Positions 1 through 9,065 of a stretch of 33,412 nucleotides of DNA are shown piece after piece. The stretch is from Pseudomonadota bacterium (GTDB lineage Bacteria > Pseudomonadota > Gammaproteobacteria > Legionellales > Legionellaceae): NCBI GenBank assembly GCA_020051095.1, contig JAGVJN010000004.1, positions 1-33,412 on the forward strand, given 5' to 3'. Each line of letters opens with the position of its first letter. Position 1 is the first letter of the stretch. The position numbers and the translations under genes are program-made. The notes beneath the pieces were generated by a model, which was not told the DNA's origin, did no database searches, and was given only the letters and a program-made list of their open reading frames with translations.

Positions 1-119
1 CAATTTTTTAAAAGCACCGTCGTTGCGAGCTTTGCGAAGCAATCCAGTTCGATCTCTGAACAGAAATCTGTTCTAGATTGCTTCACTACGTTCGCAAAGG
101 CGGCTATTTTAAAAAATTG
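1..119. repeat. MITE-like palindromic element with 13-bp terminal inverted repeats
   Basis: CAATTTTTTAAAA at 1-13 is a perfect inverted repeat of TTTTAAAAAATTG at 107-119. Inside, a second inverted structure pairs the stretch around 18-47 (CGTCGTTGCGAGC, GCGAAGCAATC) with 76-101 (GATTGCTTC, CGTTCGCAA). The same internal core recurs at 19523-19608, so this is one member of a dispersed family. No ORF is present. The element may extend past the window edge, so its true left end is not certain. Confidence 0.7.
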
Positions 120-257
120 TCCGGTACAAAGGGTTTTCATAAGTCTTATAGTTTCACATATAATTGAGCAATCGATTGCCAACGGATTCTATAATTTATG
201 GGATGGTAAGTCAAAATAATGATCAGTGTGGACGTATTATTGATACAGATGCTTTTT

Positions 258-2480
258 TTACCCATTGGATTTGCTTAATTTTTCAATCACTTGGCATTCC
301 AACGCATCGGCAATATCGGAGATGATTTTGGTATAAAGATATCCGCCCGCTTGGGCGATGTCACTTAAGCGATTATGGCCATCGATGTGTTTTAGAAAAT
401 GAATGAATTCCGGTTTTTCATGTGCTTCGATGATATATTCTAAATTAAGATGATTGGCAATGAATAGATCGTTGCTGTGGTGGTAAGGAATCATAGGGGC
501 CATATTGGCTTTGAATGCAAATACATCAGTCGGTTGGATGTCACTTTCTGATAAGATGCCTGCTAAATTCGTTGATTGCGTTTCATAATCTTTCAGCGAA
601 TACCAGTCAAATTTGGCTTGCAGAGGAGCGATTTGCTCAGGCATGCCTTCTGCCACCCATTTTGCCAGCTGACCCCAACAGGCGTATTCGAATAAGTTTA
701 ATGCACCTTCAAAGCTAGGGCATTGGCTGACTGCCGATAGCTGTTGTTTTAAATAGTTACTATTGAGAACGTCTTCAACATATTTATTTTCAAAGAGTGC
801 TTCATTAATAAAGTCGCAATCATTGTCGGTTAAAATTTGATAAGCTAATCGCGCGGTATATCGCTCACCTTCCCCGAGAAAGAAAGGCACTTTCGCCCGA
901 TGGGCAAGTTCTTTAGGTATTTTAGTGGCCATGTATTCCCGCAATATGGCCTTATCCCAGAATAAGCTGGGTTGCATCTTATCTGGGACGCGATAGCAAA
1001 ATTCAACAAGACGGTGATCCAGAAATGGCACCCGGTTTTCCATTTGGTTAGCGGCCGTCGCTCGATCTTCATGCCAAAGGTTAAAATCAACCACCGAGCG
1101 TTGATACATTTTTTGATACCATTGCCAAGGGCTATAATGTTCTAAGTTAAAAGATTGTTCTATGAATTCCGTTTTTATCAGGGACATATAGTCGTTGAGA
1201 GCAGGGTTGGTATGGTTGATGATGAAATGGTGTTTCATTTTTGCAAGTGATTCAATAAAATGAGTCCAAGTCCTAGTCTCATTCGCATGACTTAAGGGTA
1301 TGTCTTCTGCAAATTTGACACTGTACCCACCATTGAATTCATCGCTGCCTTGACCCATGAGCAGCGTTTTTAAATTGGGAAAATCGGCTTTGATTTTATG
1401 ATATAGCAAATACTTATAAATTTGCTCCATGGTCAATGGCATTTCCAGATCATAGAGAATGCGTTTGACATCGACTAGCTGAATTTCATTTTGACGCCAG
1501 GGGAAATACAGTTGGTGGTTGTCGATTCCAAGAAGTTCTGCCGCTTGATGGGCGGCCTGGACGTCGCCATTTAAGTAAGTGCTATTGCACAATACGGTAA
1601 AACTGGGCAGGACTTTGTGGGGGTTGGCCAAGGCAGCAATGGCGACAGAGTCAATGCCACCACTTAAACAAACCCCCATATCAACATCCGTCATTAAACG
1701 GAGTTTAACCGAGTCCTCCAGCAAAGCACCGTATTCATCGATATAGGCTTGCCTTGATTGCAACTCGTTGGGGCCTTGCCTTTCGAGCTCATTGACTCCC
1801 CACCATGAATGTTGTTGGATGCCTTTGTCACTAAAAATGACATAGTTTCCGGGATCGAGTTGTTGAATACCTGTATAAATGGACTCAGGCAGGCTGGTAA
1901 AAATATTGCGTTGATTGAAGCGGCGAGCTAAGCAGGCAAGCCAATTAAATTGACGAGGGCAACGGGGATGGGCGTAGATGGACTTCACTTCAGAAGCAAA
2001 TAGCAAATGATTATCGTCTGTTTGACAATAAAACAGGGGCTTAATGCCCAAACGGTCACGGATCAAAATAAGATGATGCTGTCTTTTATCATAGATGGCA
2101 ATAGCAAACATACCGTTTAGATGGTTAAGAAAATCAAGGCCTTGGGTTAAATACAAAGCAAGCACGACTTCACTGTCCGATTGACTTTGGTAGGGATAGT
2201 CAGGCGTTAATTCTCGTCGAAGCTGCAGGTGATTATAAATTTCGCCATTGACTATCACCACCACATCATTATTGGCGCTCACAAACGGTTGAGAACCGCT
2301 TTGCAAATCCACCACAGCAAGCCGGCGAAAGAAGAGGGATAGCCTCCCGGGATCATGGTATTGACGTTCCTCATCCGGCCCGCGAAATCGCAATCGCAAG
2401 CTCATGGCATCAATGATGGGTTTGATTGACTGGTCGAGTGGATGACCTTGAAATTGATACACGCCTCCAAGCCCGCACAT
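258..2480 (-). CDS. asnB: Asparagine synthase (glutamine-hydrolysing), long form
   Basis: Class-II glutamine amidotransferase fused to an ATP-dependent asparagine synthase domain; in this family glutamine-derived ammonia is used to amidate an adenylated carboxylate, usually aspartate, in the cytoplasm. The start is set at the ATG of MCGLGG (2480), because processed Cys2 must become the N-terminal nucleophile and AAGGAA lies about 7 nt upstream; the TTG two codons earlier would bury it. Visible motifs are NGEIYNH (about 78-84) and the PP-loop SGGIDS (about 273-278). At 740 aa it is longer than E. coli AsnB (about 554 aa). The last ~90 residues are an extra segment I do not recognise. It is transcribed alone. 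The substrate could be something other than free aspartate, as in AsnB-like enzymes of specialised metabolism. Confidence 0.9.
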   Translation of the reverse strand: MCGLGGVYQFQGHPLDQSIKPIIDAMSLRLRFRGPDEERQYHDPGRLSLFFRRLAVVDLQSGSQPFVSANNDVVVIVNGEIYNHLQLRRELTPDYPYQSQSDSEVVLALYLTQGLDFLNHLNGMFAIAIYDKRQHHLILIRDRLGIKPLFYCQTDDNHLLFASEVKSIYAHPRCPRQFNWLACLARRFNQRNIFTSLPESIYTGIQQLDPGNYVIFSDKGIQQHSWWGVNELERQGPNELQSRQAYIDEYGALLEDSVKLRLMTDVDMGVCLSGGIDSVAIAALANPHKVLPSFTVLCNSTYLNGDVQAAHQAAELLGIDNHQLYFPWRQNEIQLVDVKRILYDLEMPLTMEQIYKYLLYHKIKADFPNLKTLLMGQGSDEFNGGYSVKFAEDIPLSHANETRTWTHFIESLAKMKHHFIINHTNPALNDYMSLIKTEFIEQSFNLEHYSPWQWYQKMYQRSVVDFNLWHEDRATAANQMENRVPFLDHRLVEFCYRVPDKMQPSLFWDKAILREYMATKIPKELAHRAKVPFFLGEGERYTARLAYQILTDNDCDFINEALFENKYVEDVLNSNYLKQQLSAVSQCPSFEGALNLFEYACWGQLAKWVAEGMPEQIAPLQAKFDWYSLKDYETQSTNLAGILSESDIQPTDVFAFKANMAPMIPYHHSNDLFIANHLNLEYIIEAHEKPEFIHFLKHIDGHNRLSDIAQAGGYLYTKIISDIADALECQVIEKLSKSNG

Positions 2481-2509
2481 AGGCAATTCCTTCTTTTTAT
2501 TCTATTTTA

Positions 2510-2538
2510 ACTATAGACAAGATGCGCGGAGTGGGCAA
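2510..2538 (-). promoter_or_regulatory. Sigma70-type promoter of the asparagine synthase gene
   Basis: On the minus strand TTGCCC (2533-2538) and TATAGT (2510-2515) are separated by 17 nt. This puts the transcript start about 25 nt upstream of the ATG at 2480 and fits the chosen start. Confidence 0.5.
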
Positions 2539-2607
2539 AAAGAGGGGGGGGAGGTTTGGCTCTGAAGGATAGACACTTTTTTTAAAACTTAGACTTATCC
2601 TCAAACG

Positions 2608-2714
2608 CCGACGTGCCGCGGCTTGTCCGCGGTATCCAGAGATCCTTGTCTGCACAAAATAACAACATATTGGTCGAAATCCCTGGATCCCGCGGACAAG
2701 CCGCGGGACGTCGG
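2608..2714. repeat. Long palindromic repeat, 35-bp arms
   Basis: The arm at 2608-2642 (beginning CCGACGTGCCGCGG) pairs with 2680-2714 (ending CCGCGGGACGTCGG) with only a few mismatches around a 37-nt loop. GC is much higher than in the flanks, and the element lies in a gene-free stretch between divergently separated genes. It looks like a mobile palindromic repeat rather than a terminator, since no T-run follows. Confidence 0.75.
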
Positions 2715-2777
2715 ATTAAACATTATGCCAATATATTATACGAATACTATGTTTGAAAAAAAATTCTATCCCTCAGG

Positions 2778-2795
2778 GTCGGGCTTTGGCCCGAC
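2778..2795. repeat. GTCGGGC...GCCCGAC short palindrome, copy 1
   Basis: GTCGGGCTTTGGCCCGAC is a near-perfect 18-bp palindrome just downstream of the stop of the 2812-3570 gene. Related copies occur at 15706-15723, 19420-19437 and, more degenerate, at both ends of the composite element at 19471-19661. Here it may also act as a 3' hairpin for the minus-strand gene. Confidence 0.65.
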
Positions 2796-2811
2796 GAGAG
2801 GTCAAATGCTT

Positions 2812-3570
2812 TTATTGGCTGACAGAAGACAGGGGTGTCGAGACGAAATTCACTGGAACTTCTTCCACCTCTTTAACCTTTTCTAGTGCCATATGATGCT
2901 GTTTTTTCAATGCCGTTGCAAAGTCATCAAGTGCTTTGAGTTGACTATCAAATACTAAGCTGCCATATGTGGCTGCGTTATCGACGGATGTTATACCAAT
3001 GATATACCCCATCACTGTGAAACCAATGCCCACGGCAATTGTTGGGAGCAAGCTAAGGCCAAGGGTAGCAACCCCTGCTAATAAACTGACGCCCATGCTC
3101 ATGACCACTAACGAAGCAGCTATTCCAAGCAATTCCCAGGCAAAATACGGAATGGCTTTGACTTTTAAATAGGGGTTATTATGTTCAATGTTGTTTCTTA
3201 ACGCCTGAATCTGTAACAAAAGCTCACGTGCGTATCTCTCATTTTGATTGGAGCGGTCATCATCTCTGGATGCTGGCGACAAATAAAGTTTGACCAAATT
3301 AGCAATGGTTTGAATGTCAGATAACTCGCTATAGGTGATAGTCCCATTTTGACATAGCCAACTTAATTCATTTAAGGCACCCATTGCTTTAACGCAATGA
3401 TGGTGGGTTGCCAAATAATTGCTGCAGGCAGCATACTGGCTGTTATTGCTAGCATTGGCTCTAAAAAAATTCTGATGCTGAATGGCTTTATTTTGTTGAG
3501 TAAGAAGTGTATCAATTTCGGTGAAAATAGCTTTTAATTCGGGATGCATTGATAAATGTGTCGATATCAT
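2812..3570 (-). CDS. Hypothetical protein with a central membrane hairpin, effector-like
   Basis: A 252-residue protein that I do not recognise. Residues ~1-130 are soluble and rich in Asn, Gln, His and Ala, with several Cys (AACSNY, HHHCVK). Residues ~145-195 hold two closely spaced hydrophobic segments (LLGIAASLVVMSMGVSLL and LLPTIAVGIGFTVMGYIIGI). A short, charged, probably helical tail follows (KKQHHMALEKVKEVEEV). There is no signal peptide. The start is an ATG with GGAG 11 nt upstream. The plan of a soluble N-part, paired hydrophobic hairpin and short tail recurs in the proteins at 7602 and 31746. In Legionellales such proteins are often translocated or lineage-specific; that is inference only. 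Confidence 0.6.
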   Translation of the reverse strand: MISTHLSMHPELKAIFTEIDTLLTQQNKAIQHQNFFRANASNNSQYAACSNYLATHHHCVKAMGALNELSWLCQNGTITYSELSDIQTIANLVKLYLSPASRDDDRSNQNERYARELLLQIQALRNNIEHNNPYLKVKAIPYFAWELLGIAASLVVMSMGVSLLAGVATLGLSLLPTIAVGIGFTVMGYIIGITSVDNAATYGSLVFDSQLKALDDFATALKKQHHMALEKVKEVEEVPVNFVSTPLSSVSQ

Positions 3571-3605
3571 GATTTAAACAACTCCATAGATATAAAATCA
3601 GAGCT

Positions 3606-3635
3606 ATAGTAGCTTATGAAACAAAAATTGTCCAA
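3606..3635 (-). promoter_or_regulatory. Probable promoter of the 2812-3570 gene
   Basis: Minus-strand TTGGAC (3630-3635) and TACTAT (3606-3611) are separated by 18 nt, with the predicted transcript start about 30 nt upstream of the ATG. Confidence 0.4.
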
Positions 3636-3665
3636 TAGAAGTCCTGAGAATGCAACCTCTCTTGG

Positions 3666-6600
3666 CTAACCCTTCGACCAAGCCTCCTTTAACCGTTTTG
3701 CCGAAACCGTTTCGGCGGTTTTCAAATGCTGCGCGAAAAGAGAGACACGATATTCCTCCAATAGCCAACGATAGTGCACAAACTCGGGGTACAAATCGAG
3801 CTGACTAAAATCATCGTCTAGCCGTTTTCTTAATGGGGCTTCAAATCGTTGGATCTCATCGAGGCTTATCTTATCTTTTTCTAAGCGATCTAATCGATGC
3901 AAGATTGCTTTCAAATAGCGAGGGTAGTGTTTTAATTGTGTCAAGGGTGTTTTTAATAAGTGTGCATGGAAAAGACCCGCTAATTGTTGTTGAATATCTT
4001 GAATGGATGCAAGATTTGCAAGGCTATTTCTCACCTTTAATTGCTTTTGTACTTGTTGCTTGAGTTTAAAAATCGTGGTCAGCAGCTGCTCTAGTTGATG
4101 GGCATTTCCTATGAGGTCTGTTTCATGCTTTGCAATGCATTGTTGAAATGCCTCGGCATTATCTGGCAAGTTTTGTTGTAAAAACGTATAGGCTAGCACA
4201 TGATCGATGACATCCGCTTTAAACGATTCTCCTAAGCCAAAGCTTGCTAAGATAAGACTTAATTGATTGCCTTGAAAAAGCGCTTTGTGCAGGTATTTAA
4301 TCGATTTTTCTTGCGCAAACCACAACAACCGTATGATGCCTTGATGACTTAAGGTCGAGGCTTTTTCTGGCGTATCCACGAGCGAGACGGTCACCGCATC
4401 GCCCAAATCAATGATGGCTGGATAAACAATCATGCTGACACCGGATTTTTCAATGCATTGTTGGTTAAGTGAGCCAAACTCCCAGCGGGTGTAGCAGACG
4501 ACTTCCGCTGCTTCAGGGGGTGGGCTTAGCATTTCTTGGATGTGTGGTTGGCATGTCTCCTTAAGCGTTGGCAAATGGCGCCCCTGAGCGATGAGTTCAC
4601 CGTGCTCATCATGAATATGAAAATTCATGCGATAGTAATCATCAAGAACTAAATTTTTTAATTCCTCGACACTGACAATCACCCCTTTTTGGCGTAGGGC
4701 ATCACCAAGGAATTGATAGAGCGATGTGTTGTTATCGGGCGCGTTCGATAAAATTTCATGAACAAATTGCGGGATAGGAACAAGTTGTTTACGTTTGGCT
4801 TTGGGTAAGCTTTTTAATAACTCAACACACTTTTCCTGAAGAAGTCCAGGCACTAGCCATTCAGGGGGCGCTTCGGATAGTTGATTGAGAAGGGCAAGGG
4901 GAATATGTAAGGTAACACCATCATTGATATGCCCTGGTTCAAAATGATACGTCAGCGGCAGGCAGTGATTGCCAACGGACAGTGTATCGGGGAATTGGGT
5001 TTGCGTGATGGTGTTTGCACTATGTAACATCAGACTCGATTTATCAAAGTACAAAAATTCTGGTTGGTTGGCTTCTTGTTTTTTTCGCCACTGTTCAAAT
5101 TGATCGAAGTTGGTGATTTGCGCTGGAATTTTAGCGGCATAAAAAGCATAAATGGCTTCATCATCCACTAAAATATCACATCGCCTGGCCTTTGCTTCAA
5201 GGCTTACAATCTCAGCAATGACTTGTTGATTATGCTGCCAAAACAAGGGGGCGTCTTTGGCAATTTTTTCATAACCACCTTGCACTAGGGCTTGTCGAAT
5301 AAAAATCGGGTGACACACGCAAGGATCGATGGATGTGTAACTGACTCGCTCATTGTCAATGAGGGTTAAGCCATACAAACTAGTTCGCCGTTTTGCCATC
5401 ACATGGCCGGTTTTGCTTGACCAGGCGGGTTCAGAATAGTGGAATTTGAGCAAATGCTTGGCATAGGTTAAGGCCCAATGCGGTTCAATTTGAGCGTTGA
5501 TGCGGGCATAGAGTTTGGAGGTTTCGACTAATTCCGCAGACATCATCCAAGCAGGTGGTTTTTTAAATAAGCCAGAGCCTGGAAAAAGTTGGTAATGGCG
5601 GCCCCTGGCCCCTAAATACTCCCGATTTTCTTCTTTTTGGCTAATTTGACTTAGTAGGCCTGCGAGTATGGCTTGATGAATGCTATCAGTACTTGCAGGT
5701 TTTTGATTAATGGTTAAGCCTGCTTGTTTGACACTCAGATGTAATTGATGATGGATATCACGCCATTCCCGTATTTTCATCACGGAAATAAACTCTTTTT
5801 GCAATTGCTTTCGCCATTGATTTTGGCTTAATGCTTGGCGTAAGTCTTCGACATATTGCCACAGATTAATAAAAGCAATGAAATCTGAACGGGGATCGAT
5901 AAATCGTGCATGGGCTTGCGTGGCTTGTTGCTGTTTATCGCCAGGTCGTTCGCGGGGATCTTGAACAGATAGCCCACTGACGATAAGCATGACTTCTTTG
6001 GTGCATCCTAAATCATTGGCAGCGATAACCATTCTGCCTAAACGGGGGTCAATTGGCAATTGGTTTAGTAGGCGGCCTAATGGAGTGAGTTTATGCTGCT
6101 TGGTAACAGCGCCAATTTCTTCCAATAATTTAAAGCCATCACGAATGTAGCGATTATCCGGTTTATCCAAGAAAGGAAAACCTGCGATATTGGGCAAGTT
6201 TAAGTTCAGCATTTGCAAAATAACTTGCGCCAAATTAGTTCGCAGAATCTCTGCTTGGGTAAACTGAGGCCGTAAATTAAACGATTGCTGGCTATAAAGT
6301 CGTAAGCATATCCCTGGCGATGTTCGACCACAGCGCCCTTGGCGCTGATTGGCACTCGCTTTAGAGATGGCTTCAATGGGAAGGCGTTGCACTTTGCTTC
6401 GATAACTATAGCGTGAAATGCGCGCAAGCCCGGTATCAATGACATAGCGAATGCCGGGCACAGTGATGGATGTTTCTGCTACATTGGTCGCTAACACAAC
6501 CCGTCTTAAAGGGGATTGGGCAAAAATGCGTTGTTGTTCTGATTGGCTTAAGCGTGCATACAAAGGCAAGATCTCAAGATGTGGGATCTGCGATTTGCGC

Positions 6601-7412
6601 AAAGCAATGGCTGTTTCTCGGATTTCACGCTCTCCGGGGAGAAAAACCAACACATCACCTTGCCGATACCCTTGACCATCGCGTTCTAATGCCATAATTT
6701 CTTGCATGGCACAAACGACGTTGGCGGCCATATTACCTTCATCCTCCGGATTGATTTCTTCAGGGGGCAAATACACCGTATCAACAGGAAATGTCCGTCC
6801 GGACACTTCAATAATCGGCGCCTGGTTAAAGTGTTGGGAAAAGCGTTCCACATCAATCGTTGCTGAGGTGATGATTAGTTTTAAGTCAGGGCGCTTTGGT
6901 AGAAGTTGTTTTAAAAATCCCAGAATAAAATCGATATTGAGGCTTCGCTCATGGGCTTCATCGATGATTAAGGTATCATAGCGTTTTAGCATCCTGTCGG
7001 CATGCAACTCGCTTAGCAAAATACCATCGGTCATTAATTTTATCCGTGTCGACGGCGATGTTTGGTCTTGGAATCTGACTTGGCAACCGACTTCCCCACC
7101 TAAGCCGACCTGTAACTCCTCAGCAATGCGATTTGCAATCGTCTTTGCTGCAATGCGGCGAGGTTGGGTATGGCCAATCATCCCTTGAATGCCACGACCA
7201 GCTTGCAAGCACATTTTCCCAATTTGTGTTGTTTTTCCCGATCCAGTTTCACCGGCTAAGATAATCACTTGATGTTGATGAATTAATGCGATGATGTCAG
7301 CTTTTTTCTCACAGATTGGCAGTTGCTCGGGATAGGTAATGGTTAAATTCGTAGCAAGTTGTGATTGCATTGAAGAGGGGGCTTTAGAAGTGGTTTCGGA
7401 TATATTGTTCAT
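3666..7412 (-). CDS. hrpA: ATP-dependent RNA helicase HrpA (DEAH box)
   Basis: DExH-box RNA helicase of the HrpA family, linked in E. coli to mRNA processing and rescue of stalled or collided ribosomes. In order: Walker A GETGSGKTT (about 54-62), DEAH (151-154), SAT (183-185), the helicase C motif with QRQGRCGR, then helicase-associated domains and the long HrpA-specific C-terminal half (DUF3418-like). At 1248 aa it is close to the usual ~1300. The reading frame extends to a TTG at 7463, but the ATG at 7412 (MNNISETTS) fits better because the extra 17 residues look non-coding. It is divergent from the gene at 7602, with about 190 bp between starts. It looks like a normal housekeeping gene. 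Confidence 0.95.
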   Translation of the reverse strand: MNNISETTSKAPSSMQSQLATNLTITYPEQLPICEKKADIIALIHQHQVIILAGETGSGKTTQIGKMCLQAGRGIQGMIGHTQPRRIAAKTIANRIAEELQVGLGGEVGCQVRFQDQTSPSTRIKLMTDGILLSELHADRMLKRYDTLIIDEAHERSLNIDFILGFLKQLLPKRPDLKLIITSATIDVERFSQHFNQAPIIEVSGRTFPVDTVYLPPEEINPEDEGNMAANVVCAMQEIMALERDGQGYRQGDVLVFLPGEREIRETAIALRKSQIPHLEILPLYARLSQSEQQRIFAQSPLRRVVLATNVAETSITVPGIRYVIDTGLARISRYSYRSKVQRLPIEAISKASANQRQGRCGRTSPGICLRLYSQQSFNLRPQFTQAEILRTNLAQVILQMLNLNLPNIAGFPFLDKPDNRYIRDGFKLLEEIGAVTKQHKLTPLGRLLNQLPIDPRLGRMVIAANDLGCTKEVMLIVSGLSVQDPRERPGDKQQQATQAHARFIDPRSDFIAFINLWQYVEDLRQALSQNQWRKQLQKEFISVMKIREWRDIHHQLHLSVKQAGLTINQKPASTDSIHQAILAGLLSQISQKEENREYLGARGRHYQLFPGSGLFKKPPAWMMSAELVETSKLYARINAQIEPHWALTYAKHLLKFHYSEPAWSSKTGHVMAKRRTSLYGLTLIDNERVSYTSIDPCVCHPIFIRQALVQGGYEKIAKDAPLFWQHNQQVIAEIVSLEAKARRCDILVDDEAIYAFYAAKIPAQITNFDQFEQWRKKQEANQPEFLYFDKSSLMLHSANTITQTQFPDTLSVGNHCLPLTYHFEPGHINDGVTLHIPLALLNQLSEAPPEWLVPGLLQEKCVELLKSLPKAKRKQLVPIPQFVHEILSNAPDNNTSLYQFLGDALRQKGVIVSVEELKNLVLDDYYRMNFHIHDEHGELIAQGRHLPTLKETCQPHIQEMLSPPPEAAEVVCYTRWEFGSLNQQCIEKSGVSMIVYPAIIDLGDAVTVSLVDTPEKASTLSHQGIIRLLWFAQEKSIKYLHKALFQGNQLSLILASFGLGESFKADVIDHVLAYTFLQQNLPDNAEAFQQCIAKHETDLIGNAHQLEQLLTTIFKLKQQVQKQLKVRNSLANLASIQDIQQQLAGLFHAHLLKTPLTQLKHYPRYLKAILHRLDRLEKDKISLDEIQRFEAPLRKRLDDDFSQLDLYPEFVHYRWLLEEYRVSLFAQHLKTAETVSAKRLKEAWSKG

Positions 7413-7601
7413 GGGCAATATTATACTGGTAATCCTTGAAAATGCGAATTTTATGCTAGCCAATTTTTATCATTCCATCCAGGGAATTGGATCTGAATTG
7501 AGCCACAAAGAATAAAATATAGACAGAGCCTTGTGGGTGATATAGAATGGCGCACTATGATTAATTTGTGTGAAATTGTTGTCACATCATTTGGAGTTCC
7601 C

Positions 7602-8975
7602 ATGACAAAAGAAGCCCAGCTAAAGCAATCGGTTGCTGCTTATGGCAAAGATGAATACGATGCTAATAAGCAAATCACAATTCTTGTGCGTATGCTTGAA
7701 CAAGCAAAGCCGTATGCCAATGAAGCAATTCAGGAAAAACTTCATTCAGCTCAAACCGAGTTAAACAAAACGGAATCGATGAAAAAAGCAGTTATGTTAG
7801 CGACGACTTTGCTAGCTGAGCTTGAAAACAATCGGGAAGCACAAAAAGCAATTGAATTCCTTAAGCAAAAAGGGCTGTATCGCATGCTTTATCGTCATCC
7901 TAAATTTAAGGGTGAAGAAGTCTCCGACGATGATATATTACGGACGTTATTGCGCAGTGGCTTTTGGGGTGTGGGCATATCGGTATTAGTCGTGGCGGCC
8001 TTTGTTGCAACGGTTATGCTGGGTGCACCATTTTGGGCGGTGGCTATTGCCAGTGGTTTATTCGTGGGCGCTTCTGCGTATGTTGGCGGAATATTGTACG
8101 GGGTGGTGAATGATTTATTTGCCACGCAGGCAAACTTACCCTATTTTTTGCTGGGTCACCAGCCGCAACAAAGCAGTTTATTACGAACGAACGATAAAGT
8201 GGCACAAGGTGTTGCTTGGGGGGTGGCGGCTACCTTTGGGCCCGTTGTATTAGCAGCAGGAGCCTTCACGGTGGCTGCAACCATCACGGCATTTTTTGTG
8301 CCGTTTGCCACATTCACGATGCCGGCAGTTGTGGTGGCCCTGCCATTAATTGCCGTGGGCGCGGAATTCTACGCTAGGAAAAAGACAAAAGAATATGTCG
8401 AACTCACCAAAAATCAGACAGTTGATGTCGGGAGTAACAATTACCAGAGGACAGGTCTTGATATTATGTGCCCGACCAATGAAGAACGTTGTGCTTGGTA
8501 TGCCAATTCCGATAGAAATCTCTTTGGTTTTACTAAAGTGCCTTTGATTGGTATCGGTGGGTTAGTGGCTATGATAACCTTAAGTGCTGTTAGCATGTTT
8601 CTGCCAGCCTTTTTATTTGCATCGCCATTGGTGGCAGTTATTATTCCAGCGGCTGTCGTCGGAGGGGCTGCGGTCACGTTGCTAGGCTTAGGCGCTTATA
8701 TGCATTTTAATCGCAATCGCCACATCGATGATCGGTATAATTTGGAATTTGATAATTCTGAAGTGAATTACAATTTGTACTTGGATGAAGATATAGCGTA
8801 CGTGAATGACTTATTAAAAGATAATTCACCATCGGGTAATGCATTAACCGAATCTGCTAATGGCCCCGCTGTGCAAACGGTTTTTCAATCGTTATTCCAG
8901 CCAGTTGAAAAAAGTCAGGATCGACCTAACATAATCCAACAGCCGGAATATTCTCAGCAAGCATATAATGGCTAA
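7602..8975 (+). CDS. Multi-hairpin membrane protein of unknown function
   Basis: A 457-residue protein, not recognised. The start is the ATG at 7602 (MTKEAQLKQSVAAYG), preceded by GGAG 5 nt upstream; in-frame starts at 7533 and 7557 lack a ribosome site. Residues ~1-110 are soluble, charged and helical. Three clusters follow, each with two hydrophobic segments, beginning at FWGVGISVLVVAAFVATVML, GVAATFGPVVLAAGAFTVAA and LIGIGGLVAMITLSAVSMFL. They are separated by soluble loops (one holds CPTNEERCAWYANSDRN) and followed by a ~85-residue hydrophilic tail rich in Asn, Gln and Pro. There is no signal peptide. The repeated hairpin plan suggests internal duplication. Function unknown; a secreted membrane-targeting effector is one possibility. 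Confidence 0.65.
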   Translation: MTKEAQLKQSVAAYGKDEYDANKQITILVRMLEQAKPYANEAIQEKLHSAQTELNKTESMKKAVMLATTLLAELENNREAQKAIEFLKQKGLYRMLYRHPKFKGEEVSDDDILRTLLRSGFWGVGISVLVVAAFVATVMLGAPFWAVAIASGLFVGASAYVGGILYGVVNDLFATQANLPYFLLGHQPQQSSLLRTNDKVAQGVAWGVAATFGPVVLAAGAFTVAATITAFFVPFATFTMPAVVVALPLIAVGAEFYARKKTKEYVELTKNQTVDVGSNNYQRTGLDIMCPTNEERCAWYANSDRNLFGFTKVPLIGIGGLVAMITLSAVSMFLPAFLFASPLVAVIIPAAVVGGAAVTLLGLGAYMHFNRNRHIDDRYNLEFDNSEVNYNLYLDEDIAYVNDLLKDNSPSGNALTESANGPAVQTVFQSLFQPVEKSQDRPNIIQQPEYSQQAYNG

Positions 8976-8986
8976 GTGCGCTTAGC

Positions 8987-9065
8987 GCTGAGGAATCCTG
9001 ATATTTTTATCTTGCACAAAAACATGTCAGGATCACTCAGAGCTGAGCGGGTCAAAATTGACCCG
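8987..9065. terminator. Tandem hairpins between convergent genes (includes the GCTGAG..ATCCTGA repeat)
   Basis: GCTGAGGAATCCTGA (8987-9001) is followed by a T-run and pairs with TCAGGATCACTCAG (9027-9040). A second hairpin, CGGGTCAA/TTGACCCG (9048-9065), overlaps the stop codon of the minus-strand ABC transporter. Located between convergent genes ending at 8975 and 9052, the pair probably works as a bidirectional terminator. The first arm belongs to a repeat family also seen at 23066-23080 and 33306-33320. Confidence 0.6.

Noticed and set aside
7413..7463. Extension of hrpA to a TTG start
   Set aside because: The extra 17 residues do not resemble HrpA N-termini and an ATG at 7412 gives a normal-length protein.
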